From Symbiodinium natans (Eukaryota; Sar; Dinophyceae; Suessiales; Symbiodiniaceae): a stretch of DNA of 64,000 nt. Below are positions 41,201 to 53,129 of the stretch, in pieces. The stretch is taken from the NCBI GenBank assembly GCA_905221605.1, contig CAJNDS010002701.1, positions 1,110,614 to 1,174,613 of the forward strand. The letters are read 5' to 3'. Numbering within the stretch: the first letter of the stretch is position 1; every line of letters begins with the position of its first letter. The position numbers and the translations under genes are program-made. The notes beneath the pieces are model-generated. The model did not search any database. It saw nothing but the letters and a program-made list of their open reading frames with translations, and was not told where the DNA came from.

Positions 41201-42760
41201 GGCATGTGGCAACATGTGGCAGCCTTGTCCTTCTGAAGCTGTAAGCGCCGCGCTGGCCGCGCAACAGCTTGTTGTAGGCGCCGCCCTCCAGGATCCTGTG
41301 GCCCGTGGCGGGCCTGGCCTTTCGGGTGCGGCAGGTGCGCGGCGCATCCGGCAAACGCAGGGAAAAAATTGCACCATGCACGCACTGCAATTGATGCACT
41401 GTAAACTCTATTCAACGTTGAATGTGAGTGAGCGGCATTCGTCAGGAGGAGGCACCTCAGAACTGGCACTGGAGCACTGGACATCTAAAACATCTACAGC
41501 ATCGACCAGGCTATTCGCGGTCACCGTGACCGTGGCATATCCGTGGCATGCAAAGAACTGCGAGATATATTGCGAGCCCAGGGGCAGCGTTTGAAAAAGC
41601 TGGACGCGAACACGCTCCAGCGTTTCGTAGGCCAAGAGGCCAGTCACGAGGAGTTCTATCCCCTGCGGGGCACTCATGGAGTATCAGGCGTCACGTATTC
41701 TTGCAGCTGGAAAAGGCGCAGATGCAAACCGCCCCCCGTCCACACGCCTCGTTGGCTAGAAAAAAATCAAACAGATCTCCATGAAGATCTTCCGAATGAG
41801 CAAGCCTCCGAGAATCGTTGGAGCCACGTTACAGCATGCCGACAGTAAGAAAAAAAACAACCTCCCAATTGCAGCATCTTGCAGCCGGGCTGCGCCGCCC
41901 CAGTCTGGTGGATGTACTTAACCAATGCCTCGGGGCGTGAAAACAGTCATGAAGCCATGGCACTATATATACTAACTGCTATAAATCATCAGATCAGTAC
42001 TCTATATCATGCACTCACACTCTACAGAGGCTGACAGTGGGAGCAGCTGGGTTTCCCACGTCGGCTTGGGCATTCGTGTGTGGGAAGGCCGCCGACCCCA
42101 AGGTCAGGCCATCCCGGACTCCCTGCAACCTCACAGCAGGGATAGATTCGGATAGAGTCGTAGGCGTGGAGCAGACATTGAGTATGCATGATGTGCCGAA
42201 GGCATCCGAGAGCCCGGCACGGGGGCCAGTTCCGCCAGATTCAGCGGAAAATCCTCAGGAGCTGTCTCGCATCTGCCACAGAGGGCTCACGGGAAATGCC
42301 GGGATGCACAACACGCGAATAGCACTGAGGCCCGCTAGTTTACACTGCAGTTGGGCCCCTGGCGTTCCGGTCTTCCTTTGCCTGACGCCGTGGTGGCGCT
42401 AGGACGGAAAAGCAACTCTCCCGCTGATCGCTTCTGCTCTGCTCCGAAAAGAGGCCCGCCTCCCAGAACGAGGCCAGCCACTCCATGGACGCCGGCCGAA
42501 AACCAGCACGGCAGCACGGGGGGGAGCAACCACCGACGAGACTTACGAAGCCATGTCCGGGCATGAGATATGTCACAGCTTTCTCGACAGTGCCTGGACA
42601 TGGATGGCACACGCTCATTCGGAGCACTACACTGCGACTACTGGAACCTCCACCTGAAACGCTGCGGCAGCGGCACGGCGCAAGGGCAGGTTTTCGGCGC
42701 CCCGCCTTTTCCGAAATCCCGGAAGCTGCACAGCTGGGAGCAAGACAGGCTTCTGTGGAA
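35228..42760 (-). CDS. tandem gene copy B (same unknown gene)
   Basis: Collinear with copy A in the same orientation, offset about 7.96 kb at the TM-like segment (38.1 kb versus 30.1 kb). It is joined to copy A at about 35.23 kb without an obvious spacer and lacks A's last roughly 0.5 kb (the NPHI-ILEELGFFL exon). It lacks the CAG expansion and the M4 element. Conserved readings include VLEDDLL-type, IAGIMVPIIQLLLWPVGCQ and GGDISTSIGATGGLAE. Confidence 0.5.
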
Positions 42761-43600
42761 AAAAAATTACCTGAAAGTTTTGAATTTGTTTTTTTTTTTA
42801 AATTTTGCCTAAAAGGCAATTTGGGCTTCAGAGCTCAAAAGCTTCAAGTTCGGCCTCTACAGTGCACGCGCCTGGCCTGCGGATGGCTGCGGGCCCAAGA
42901 TCCCTCTGTAGCTTAGCTACGCCAGCGAGAGAACATATATAGGTATACGCAATCTGTACATTTTGCATATTAGATTATTACAAAATATATATATATATAT
43001 ATACACATATTTTGATTGTCAACCCACAGACACAACATGCATACAACACACGTGGTCGGAGACAGGCAGGCTGTAACGCTGAATAAGAGAAAGTCAACCA
43101 CAGGTGCCAGACGATGCCAAGTAGGCCAGCGAAAAAGGAATCACAGCAAATCCAGCAAAGCAAGAATCGCAGGTTTCGCGGACAGTTTTTTGCTGGCTCT
43201 TATTTCGGAGGGTGCGACGATGCTGTGGGGCCCAACAGGATTCGGCAGCACTGGTGACGCCACACCCTCTTCCGGATCTGCATGGGGCTGCCAGACTAAG
43301 ATCCGCCACATGCACGCGCCTCGCAGATGCTCGTGCCGAAGCGGCATGCAAGCAGGCCGGTGGTCCATCTCACCATCACGGTTCAATCGACCGGCCTCGT
43401 GTCAGACGCCCGGGTGCGGTGATCTGCCGGTTCCGATGTCCATACTGCTGGCGAGCGCAGTGGCCAGCATGAGCAAGATCGACCTCCAAAACCTTTCAGA
43501 CCCCGCTGTGCAATAACTTCTGCTTGAACGGCCTCCATATTGCTGGCGAGCGCAGTGGCCAGCATGAGCAAGATCGACCTCCAAAACCTGTAAGACCCCG
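42760..43600. other. spacer between copies B and the rearranged fragment
   Basis: Contains an (AT)n run (about 42,985-43,010) and GC-rich sequence with only weak open frames on either strand. It ends in a 95-bp direct duplication. No gene assigned. Confidence 0.4.
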
Positions 43601-43635
43601 CTGTGCAATAACTTCTGCTTGAACGGCCTCCTGGC
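43446..43635. repeat. 95-bp direct tandem duplication
   Basis: The block beginning TGCTGGCGAGCGCAGTGGCC at 43,446 recurs at 43,541 with very few differences. The second copy runs straight into the first fold-back hairpin. Confidence 0.85.
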
Positions 43636-44250
43636 CTACGAAACGCTGGAGCGCCAATGTGTTCCAGCGTCTCGCAGGCCAGGAGGCCGTTCACGAGCCC
43701 CTGCGGGGCAGAAAAGGAGTATCAGGCGAACCGCATGCTTGCAGCTGGGAGAGGGGTGCACATGCAAAAGAGCACGCCCCTTGCACACGCCTCGTCGGCC
43801 ATTCAGGAGATCTTCACGGTGATCTCTTTGAAGTCAAAGAGATCTCCATGAAGATCTCCTGAATGAGCCTCCGCGAATCGTTGAAGCCACGTTCAAGCAG
43901 CTTCAAGCATGCCGACAACGAGGTCAAAAACCGCGTCCCCCATTGCAGCATCGTGCAGCCAGGCTTCGCCGCCCCAGTTTGGTGGATGTATTTCACCTTG
44001 GTTAAATACATCCACCAAACTGGGGCGGCGCAGCCTAGCTTAGCTCCAAGATACTGCAAGGGGGGTTGCATACCAAGTGCTAGCACTCTGTCATGCACTC
44101 GCTTGTCTACAGAGGCTCACGTCGGCTTGGGCGTTCGTGTGGGGGAAGGCTCGGCGGCCCAGTCAGGCCATCCCGGACTCCCTGCAACCTCAGAACAGGG
44201 ATAGATTGGGGTAGAGTCGTAGGCATTGAGCAGACATGGGGTATAAGGCT
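43600..44250. repeat. rearranged partial copy of the gene head with three fold-backs
   Basis: Sequence equivalent to about 34.1-34.7 kb of copy A, but at three exon-like points it is followed by its own inverted copy. Arms are 43,621-43,650 / 43,663-43,692, 43,801-43,831 / 43,834-43,864, and 43,961-43,993 / 44,004-44,036. Probably non-functional. Confidence 0.7.
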
Positions 44251-44269
44251 TGGCCCAGTGTGAGTCCCC

Positions 44270-47200
44270 TAAGTGCCGAGGAGCTCAAGCACACGAGGGT
44301 GAGGAAGAACCCGAGCTCTTCCAGAATAGAGGCAATGTGGGGATTCATCGACGCACATGTTGGCACACCGACTAGACATGTCAATGATTACCCCCCATCT
44401 TGAGGGCAGACCCACATCTTGAGGGCAGAGTGCATAAACTCAGCTGGGAACCTTCGAGCATTCTTCTTGTCCGATGACCCGTCGTGCACGGCTACATACG
44501 GCTACTGTAGCTCAACACCAACACCAGCTTATGTTCGCGAATTTATGCCTATGACGCGTGTGGCTCTGCGCGGAATCTCTGATATGTATACCAGTGGAAT
44601 ACTGAGTTGAGCAAACTTGGCATCAGCGCACTCACCTGACAGCTTCCAAGGTCGCGCTATGTCAATTGCAGGCATACCTTGCCTAACCTAAGCAGAATCT
44701 GCTTTCGATGGAGGTTCTTGGCTACTACTCTGGGCCGGGCTCACGGACGCTGTCGGTCTTTTTCCGTGCCAAGCCTGCTTTGCGTCGCCCAGCTCGTCTT
44801 GCGCAGTGCTGTCAAGCACGATTTGCAACATTTTGTAACAACTGTACTGCAACTACATAAGACATACTTAAGACATAGTCTGGTGGTGCGTCATTGCACA
44901 GCCTACCAGTAACGTCAGGTCGCAAACTCGTAGGTCGTAGGACCCACTGCTCAGCGCTCAGCGGCACTTCGAATCCCACAACAGGGACCGGACAGCTTCG
45001 AAGAAGCTGCTCACGCTGCCACCTGCGGTGCGAACCAGACATCATGAAACACTGTACCTGAAGGCTCCAATGTATTCCTTTTTGGGTTAGCTATAGGGGA
45101 TTTTAGTATGCTACCCCAAAAATAGGTACTACATAGGAGCCTTTGGGTAGACTGGATCACGACCCAATTCTACGTACAATTTCCTTCGAAGCTTTAACGC
45201 GAGATGCACCACCCGTGCCATAGATGGAGATGGTGGCGCGTGCGGTCGAGGAGGACACACCATACACACCAATGATATATGTTCTACATCAAATTCATCA
45301 CGAACTGCACAGAAGGAGAAGATGACAGCTACCTTCGGTCTGAGTCTTGGCTTGGGGGTGTGAGCTCGAGCTCGAAAAGAATGATTTTGAAGCATCCAAG
45401 CATCCTACAGACGGCGGGATGCTGACTGCGGCGTCTCCGTCTGCCCCTGTCTTGACTTGTGCAGCGGTGTCTGCGCGCCTTGCGTTGCGGTCGGCAGCTG
45501 GCTCGGCACCTCCGCTGCGGCAGCCATCAAGATCATTCAAGCGGGCGCAGTGCTGTGACAGGGACGTTGGCTCAGCATGGGGACTGCACAGCAGCGGCAG
45601 CAATGCGGTGACTTTCCCACCAGAGCTTCCCACCCATGCTTCGCCCTTCAGACGCTTTTCGGGGAGCGCCTCGTCCACCTGTGGCCAGGGCTGCGGCGCT
45701 GCCTTTGGCGCCTTGGAGCCCTCGGCAGAAAGCGTCAGTGCGCCACAAGGGGCTTCCAAAAAGGCACCGCGAAGCGCTGGTGTTGTAAGTGGGACGTGGC
45801 CGCCTAGGCTCTCACTCTCACACTCGCAGGCACGAAGCCTTAATTGATGGTACCAGTCAGTGTATACTAGGATTGATCGATGGGCTGAGCAGCATCATTG
45901 TCGCGCCATCATCACTGTCCTCACCATCACCGTCATCCTCATCCTATAATCCCATAATCATCCCCTCCAAAGAAGATACCAGCTGACCGGATTTGAGATG
46001 CACTGATTGGGGGGGGCGGGGGAGGCACAGGGGTGCAAGTGCAAGCCTCCGAAGAAGGGAGGAGGCCGGCATCTTCCAGCAACGTAGGGTACAGAGATGC
46101 CTCGGCCACGACCGTGCTGTGCTTTTGGGACGTCGGCTTGACCGCGGCTGGAGGAGCTCAGCGCTGGGCCCGGCATTCGTGCAGGATCCAGGAGGCCATC
46201 CCGGTCGAGGGTACCAAGCTGCAGGGAGAGGCTTGCGGTCACGTGCACAGAATCTATCACAAGATCACAACATTGGCAGGGAGGGCAGCGAACCGAACCA
46301 AATCCAGCTCGTCAGCTTCGAACCCGAACTACCGACTGGCCTTCCGTCGACGGCCTCGCCGAGCTCGGGGCAAACCTCTCCTGAGGCAGGGGTGTGATGC
46401 GCCTTGATGCGTTGCACGTGCGCCGTCACACCAGCTTCAGCCAGGCCTCCTGTGGCTCCAATCGAAGTGGAGATGTCCCCTCCCAGCATTGCCTGAAGCT
46501 CCGGACGCGTCGCAGCATGTTAACTACAGGCAGCTCTATCAGCTCGCCACTCCACTCGCCGGGTGTTCCTGGTATCCCTCCCTCCACTCTCTCCCGAAAC
46601 CCGCGCCTTCAGAGCCCGCAGGAAGGGGTTCGGGGCGGCGAAGACCTCGCACCAGCAGCACATATGAAGTATTAATGTTGGACCTGCTTTAGTATTGGCC
46701 CCCTCTTTAAAGACAATTTGGATGAATTATTCACTGCTTGGGAGTCCCTCTTTGAGCACACCCACATAAAGTTTGACATCAATCAAAAGCTGACAGCACC
46801 CTAAGCGCTTCCCAGCCGGTCCCCCAGGCCAGTACTAGGCGGGCTCTCCACCGCTTAACTTCGGAGGTCAGAAGAGATCCGTAAGAAAATTCCACGTGGC
46901 GCGCCTGTAAAAAAAGATTGCCGGGCATTGCTGCCCCTGTTATCTAAACTCCTCCCTGTTAAAATCATTTAAACCCCCGGGGGCGTCTAAACAGAGCAAA
47001 ATCCAGCCTCGACTGTTCAGGGGGGGGGGGGGGGTGGGCACTCTAAAAGGGTTTCAACATCAAGGACCGCGAGACAGTCCTGATGACACCACGGCACCCC
47101 ATGGCGCCCTTGAGCCTTATAAGTATGATCCCCCTTATGTGCGTGGTATATACAAGAGAATACAAGTCATGCACCCTTGCCTGGCCCGGGAGCTCAAGCC

Positions 47201-50200
47201 CTTCAGAGCCACGCAGCGCAAGCTGCCAGCACTTCTGCCTGCACAAAGAAAAAAAGCAGTGCGCGGCACGGAACGGAAACCCGAAACTGCCCCTAAGACC
47301 TCGCAAAGAAGCTCAACAAAATATACATGAACTACCACGCTTTCTCTCACTCAAGGAAGCTGGTTCGAACACGCTAGCTATCGCACGTTAACGACGGCTA
47401 GCACTAGGAAACTCAGCAACCTGTTGGAGGTCTAACACGTCACCGCGGCCTTTCCATCGCGGGGCTCGCTGCCTGGACAAGTAGACCGTGTTTCCGACGC
47501 TAGCAGCATCCCTGTAACGTTGCACTTGCTCCCTGCTCCCTCATCGATGTGCTACATACTCGGCAGTCAACTGTAGGCAGCTCCCGGCATGCCTCCGACG
47601 TCTTGAGCGCCAAATCCTGCAACCAGATGCAACGAGCAATCGGGCAGGAGGGGCAGGTGCTCGCGGGTAGTGTCTGGGGGGATGGCAATGTACGACAGTA
47701 GGCCACACCACGCTTCCCCGTGTCCTCCAGGCTGTGCCCTGCGCTGAGATTCGCAAAGCTGTGGCACACCTCCCACGCAACGTGGATCGGCGTTTTGCTT
47801 TACCGGTATGCCAGGAATTGCTTCGAAGACATCGATGCTTGCTTCAAAAACACCTGCATGCGCTTCCATCTGCTTGTCTTTAAGCATCTCTGCCCCCCCT
47901 CTCGGCCTCCTTCCAGGCGGCCGTACCCAACGCCTGGCGCGTGGCGATGGTGACAGGATGGTGACACGATGGTGATGCGCCGTCCCCTGTCTCACGCACA
48001 CGTGCGCACTCAAGTGCGTGGAGACAGGCGCCTTCCTCTGTGCAAGAAGCGCAGGAACCACCTGAGATGCGAGGCAAATACTGGTCGCATGGCATGGCAA
48101 GGCCCTGCGGGCGGCAAAGACACCATCCCCACGTCACCCATTGTGTGCATGCCTTGCAACTTATAGGTTGGCTTGGCACCCGACTGGCCACAGCAGCAAC
48201 TGGATGATGGGGACCATGATGCCTGCAATCAGGCAGGATACCGCGCTCCCCGCCTTGTCTCGCGACAAAGGCTTCCCCTCTCGCCTACCGTCTTGTCCAG
48301 ACGCATCTGCTTCAGCCAGGCTGCAATGCTGCCTCGCTGGCATGATAGACCACGGTGCCGGGTGTACGGTGTTGGGGAGATGCGAGACGCAGAGCAAGCG
48401 AGAGGGAGAACTGTAGAGAATTGCGAGAAGCCGAGAGGAAGAGAGACAGAAAACAACACGCCTGCAAATGCACGATTGAAAATAATGTTGTGGCGTCAAG
48501 CGGCAAACCATCGCAAAGCTGCTTCCGGGACCCCAGCGGAGAGCCAGCGCCTCGTCCAGATCATCCGGGACGTCCTCTTCCTCCAGCATCTCCTGTGCTG
48601 GGCAGAGGGCATCTGCACATATCTGCACTGAATCTGCAGATGCTGCAGCGCTGATTCGTGCTGCCTCGCAACACTTGGCTCCTCGTGCACATGGCCGTGA
48701 TGAACCGGTGATGCCGCAGGGCTTGCCCAAGGTGACACGAAATCCTCCCAGGTCTGCGATGGTTTGTTGAATGCTAGACAATCCAGTGGCCCCTGCGCCT
48801 CGACGAGTTCGCACTACGCACTACGCATCACTATGCGCTGCGCGCCGCTTCCTGAGAGGGCTGGATAGGGAGACCCGGTCCTGGTACAAGTGCAGCAGGG
48901 ACGGCACGGGGAGGACCGGCGGTGGCCTGCTTTCGAGCTTCGTGCAAAGAACTGTATAGCTGTCTGCATCAGATCCCACTCCGCAGGCTGCTACTTGTAG
49001 CATGTGCTGGCATCCTATTCTCTTTCCAAAATTCAAACTCCTATCGACTTCAATCCAGATCCCCGAGGCCGGCGCTTGGGCGAGTCCGCCATGCATGGCC
49101 GGACGTACTGGCAGCGCTCCACAATGCTCCACACGTCCCACATGCCACACACGCTCCGATGCTGCGTGCGCATTCAGCTCAAGCGGCAGCTCAACAAACA
49201 TGCTCAGCATAGATCAACGAATGGGCCGGCCTGAGGCTGGACCTCCTCCTGGTGCCGCACGGCCTGTCTCCAGAAAACCATGTGCTGCGAGTGTCTCACT
49301 TCATGCCGTGGCCGGCACCAGAATGAGGAGCTGCGGCAGCAGCAGCCCGGCGAAGATCTGGTCGGCGATGGCCTGCGCGGCCGCGAGATGTACGAACACA
49401 AACAGCAGACTCTGGCAAGATGGGCTCAGACCCATGGCATGAATTTCGCAGTGGTAAATATAATGGCAAGTAATTATGGCAAATATGGAAAATATGCGGT
49501 GAGCTATTCTTTTTGTTCGTATGATCATCTTGTGTCAACACACGTGCACCGCAGCGGAGAGATGCAGCAGGAAAGAGGGAATGGGCGCCGGAGAAGGAGG
49601 CACCATGCGGCGCCTGGGTAACCCACGGCAGCCCAAGGCCCAACAACTCCGCTAGGAACTCCAGGATGTCCTGCATCTCGGATCACATCCCGAATCGTCC
49701 CGAGAACTTGAGAACTTCCTCATACAACTTCATGCTGACGTCCTTTATGCAAAAAAAAGCAGCATGGCCGCCGCCTCCTCGGAGTTCGTTGCGGATTTGA
49801 AGGCGGAGGCATCTTGCTCGCGGGCCGCCGCCGCAATCGCCGCCTCGGAGCAGCCGGCGGTTTTAGCCCCTCCCTTCCACTCCAAAGCCCTTGTCTACAA
49901 TGAAAAATACCCTTGTTTTGAAAAGCTTGAAAAAATAGTGAAAGATCAGCAGTGCAATCAAAACATGCGAGACCATGAGCGTGCAGCGCCGAGCTGCCCA
50001 GATGGAGCGCAGCGCATCGACCAGGCGGGGCAGCAGGTCGTCTTCCAAGACCTGCAAACAGGCCGCCGATCGTGAAGCAAGGTCCGACTTCGGGGATGTG
50101 CGGGGATGCAGTCGGGCACAGGGCCTCCACCGCGGCTGCCCGCACCTCGGGCGCCGGGGCACGGCACAGCGCGGCAGCAAACATTGTTGTCGCTGTGGTG

Positions 50201-50830
50201 CATGCATACGCACACGTGAGCCGAGTGGCGCGAGGGTCTTTGACCTGAAGGACGCCTCAGCTGGCTGCACGATGTTGCACGGCATCCGGCGAAGAGTCGA
50301 GTTTATAGAGAGAGGGAGCGCTGGCTGCTTCCCAGCCGCGGAGGCACGCTACCCGCGCGCTGGTGGAGGCCAGGTTCTCCGGATGCATGATGAACCTCGC
50401 AGCCTGGCCAGCGGCTACTCCGTAGTCCGTCTGCGTATAATATTATAGTTTGAGTCTCCTGCATCGCGTTGCACCGCCGCTCCCCTGCCCCCTCCCCTTC
50501 ACGCTCGGCCTCCTTCAACACAGGCAGGACCATTACCTGCATACAAATGAACAGCGAACGCAACCTGAGTGCAAAAATCACTGCAGCCGTGACTGGTCTT
50601 ATCGAGATTGCGGGCATCTCAAAAACCATCGGTTGGCGGGCCTTGTCCTCGGCGTCAGCCAATCCAAGGGCAGCCTTGCAGGTCTGCAGGGGCGAGATGG
50701 GCCGAGTTGGCGGACGCCGGACGCAACTGGGAAGATTCGGAGAAGGCCACCGAGACCGGCACGGGCATGAGCAGCCCCTCCGCTGTCCTGAGAGAGCCAC
50801 GGCCCAAGGCACACGATCGTCTTGAAGTAT
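44270..50830 (-). CDS. tandem gene copy C, 3' part (same unknown gene)
   Basis: Collinear with copy A from its 3' end (NPHIASILEELGFFLTLVC exon near 44.34 kb) up to the point equivalent to 33.42 kb in A. There the homology stops. The missing 5' 1.8 kb resumes at about 53.13 kb, beyond the NYN-domain ORF. The exon near 46.45 kb (AMLGGDISTSIGATGGLAE) differs from A (ISSSI-ATGVLAE) by one whole codon, as expected of a coding exon. Confidence 0.5.
45055..45149. mobile_element. Stowaway-like MITE, family M4, in copy C
   Basis: TACCTGAAGGCTCC / GGAGCCTTTGGGTA ends. Opposite orientation to the copy-A element and inserted about 180 bp away in paralogous coordinates. The copy-A sequence there reads GGAACATATCACGAC without an element. 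Confidence 0.75.
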
Positions 50831-51481
50831 CTTAAATTGATGGCGGAGCACTGGCGGATTAGGGATAGGATTAGGGGGACCCTTGGGGATATACCCTCTG
50901 AATAAGGTCCCTGGGTTCAGAAGCGGTTCCCTTTTAAGGATCCTACCTAGGACGGAGCACCCCTTAAGCCGCTGTCAATGCGTGTAAAATGTTACTGATG
51001 GCAACCCCGCATCGGACAGTGCCCGCTAGCTAGCTTTACCAGCCTTCGATTCTATAGTCTTCGGGGACTGCTCGGAATGTATGCTGCCACTCTCAAACTT
51101 ACAACAGATCACAATGTAATTGCCATGACAGGTCGGGTATCCGACACAATGTACGGCCGCAATGCCTGGCTTTTTCTTCTCGCATTCCGAAACCTCTCGC
51201 ATGCTCGATTCACTGGGAGCTGCTCATTGAGCTGGCTGTCTGATCAGTGCTCCGAGATCTGCCAAACCCAACCAGCGCACTTTCTCTGGTCTCTACATGT
51301 GACAATTTTGGTCATGCTAGAGTCTCTATCCGAAGCTGCGAGTTGCTAAGAACAGCAAGTACCATCAATTCTGTTTTCCTTTCGGCACGCATAGATTTGC
51401 ATGCACGGCTCTTCCCGGTGTCATTACGCATCCGACATTCAAAAAGCTCCAGTTCACTGCAAAGCTGCTGGCTGCAGCCGC

Positions 51482-52972
51482 TCAAACTCGGAACTGAACG
51501 TCTCCCAGCGTCGTCGGCTGAGCTTCGCGGACTCTGCCCAAAGTGTATCGCACATAACTGTCATAATTTTGCATTCTAGGCAGCCCGTGCTGCGAGGCAT
51601 GTGTTTTCATTGCTTCTAAAGCCAAGGCTTTCGACGCGGATCTCGTGCCTAGCAAACCTTCTCGGAGAAGGATCTCCCGTGCAACAGAGTCTTTGGGTGC
51701 AACTTTCCATTCCCCATCTGATCTGTTCGACAAAAATGCATGCCTCAAACGTTCTTCTACTTGCGAAGCAGTGTCGTCACGTGATGGCGACGCATTGAAC
51801 TGCTTTCGGAGACGCCTCTTGTTCTCCGAAACGTTGACAAACGCCAGCATGGCCTCTGCTAAATTCGGGTTCCACTCGGAATCCAAGAAGTTCAAGCGCC
51901 TCAAGGCTCGGGATACCAGGTCCCTTGAGTCTGCAACCACAAAAGGCCCGCCGCCTCGAAACACAGCTTGCGCGCGACGGTTTCCATACTTATGAAGCAG
52001 CGCCTTCGTAACGCTGGGTGAACATACCGGAAGGAAAAACGCAAGCTTCTTGCTATACTTCGAGTACGAGGAGTTTTTGCCCTCGGTCACTCTTGCCAGC
52101 GCGGCTCTGTTGGCTGCTTCGCTTGGGAACACAGTCAGGGCCCCCAGCCGGTTTGTGAACCAAAACTTGGCGATGGATTGCACGAGATACTGCTCCTCCT
52201 CAAAATACTGTAAACTCTGGAGAAAGTTTGCAATGGCCATCATTTCCTCTTCCTCATGTGGAGCGTATACAAACGGCTCTAAAACTTGCACCTCCCCGCA
52301 GCCATTCATGTGAAGAACCGCTCTCACCCGAGGCGCTTTCTCTGGCTGCGCTCTGATCGTCACTACTCGTACGCCGGCTGATCTGAAAAGTCTGATCTGC
52401 GACAAAGCAAGCTCCGAAATAAATACCACCACCTCGATCCCCCGTGTCACGGCCATGCTCACGGTGTTGACAAAGTCAGCATCTCCAGTCATAAGCGCAA
52501 TGCATCCGTCAGCTGAGAGCCTCCCTGACAAGGTCTGTATTTCTATCACGATTGCCCTGTCGTTCGCTTCTCCCTTCGAGTCAGTTCCACGCGGGACAGC
52601 ATGAAACTGAATCCCGTGCTCATCGAATAGCAGCTTCCATTTCGCATTCAGCGCCCGCTGCGGGGGAGCATAAACTGTTGTCCGAACTTCTCTGGCCCCT
52701 GCCTTCTGCAGGGTGCTAATCGCCCATCGAATCATGTCAATGCTGTGTGCGTCTGCATCCACCAATGCACCAAGAAGTGTACATCTGACTGGTCTTTCTC
52801 TCCAGCTAACACGGCCCCACCGGGCCCCACCCAGTCCAACGATCTTGTCTCTCCGCTGCCCAGATGCAGCAAGGCCTCCCCACTTCACATCCTGAAGATT
52901 TGGCCCTGGCCTACTGCGAAAGAGCAGCTTGTTTGCGAAAAGACTCCTGAAAACGTTGACAGAAGGCAGCAT
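51482..52972 (-). CDS. NYN-domain (LabA-like/PIN-fold) ribonuclease-like protein
   Basis: A 496-codon uninterrupted ORF, by far the longest real coding frame in the window. Residues about 64-206 form an NYN domain: opening strand LLGALVDADAH (D72, D74), central NDRAIVIEI (D138) and GCIALMTGDADFV (D164, D166), then GIEVVVFISE. These acidic residues are in the positions that bind metal in PIN-like RNases of the NYN/LabA class (family knowledge). Residues about 225-300 (EEMMAIANFLQSLQYFEEEQ ... LGALTVFPS) might be a small winged-helix/LOTUS-like module; this is only suggestive. The frame stays open about 40 codons upstream of the chosen ATG to a TAG near 53,091, so the true start may be an upstream exon. 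It sits inside tandem copy C, same strand. Its lack of introns amid intron-rich genes could reflect a retrocopy; no spliced-leader relic is seen upstream. Confidence 0.75.
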   Translation of the reverse strand: MLPSVNVFRSLFANKLLFRSRPGPNLQDVKWGGLAASGQRRDKIVGLGGARWGRVSWRERPVRCTLLGALVDADAHSIDMIRWAISTLQKAGAREVRTTVYAPPQRALNAKWKLLFDEHGIQFHAVPRGTDSKGEANDRAIVIEIQTLSGRLSADGCIALMTGDADFVNTVSMAVTRGIEVVVFISELALSQIRLFRSAGVRVVTIRAQPEKAPRVRAVLHMNGCGEVQVLEPFVYAPHEEEEMMAIANFLQSLQYFEEEQYLVQSIAKFWFTNRLGALTVFPSEAANRAALARVTEGKNSSYSKYSKKLAFFLPVCSPSVTKALLHKYGNRRAQAVFRGGGPFVVADSRDLVSRALRRLNFLDSEWNPNLAEAMLAFVNVSENKRRLRKQFNASPSRDDTASQVEERLRHAFLSNRSDGEWKVAPKDSVAREILLREGLLGTRSASKALALEAMKTHASQHGLPRMQNYDSYVRYTLGRVREAQPTTLGDVQFRV

Positions 52973-53129
52973 TTTGCCGATGCACCAAGCTTTAATTGGG
53001 CAGGCCCTGACGAAGCTTGATCCTCCAAAGGCACTGACACCGCAACGCCTGAGTGTGCTGCGACTTTCAATGGAAAGCTGCTGCGACTTCTAGAGTTCGC
53101 TGGCCAAATATCCTGGTTCTATCTATGAT

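Noticed and set aside
41002-41484. 160-codon minus ORF in copy B
   Set aside because: Crosses several stretches whose conserved frame differs between copies; not a continuous coding region.
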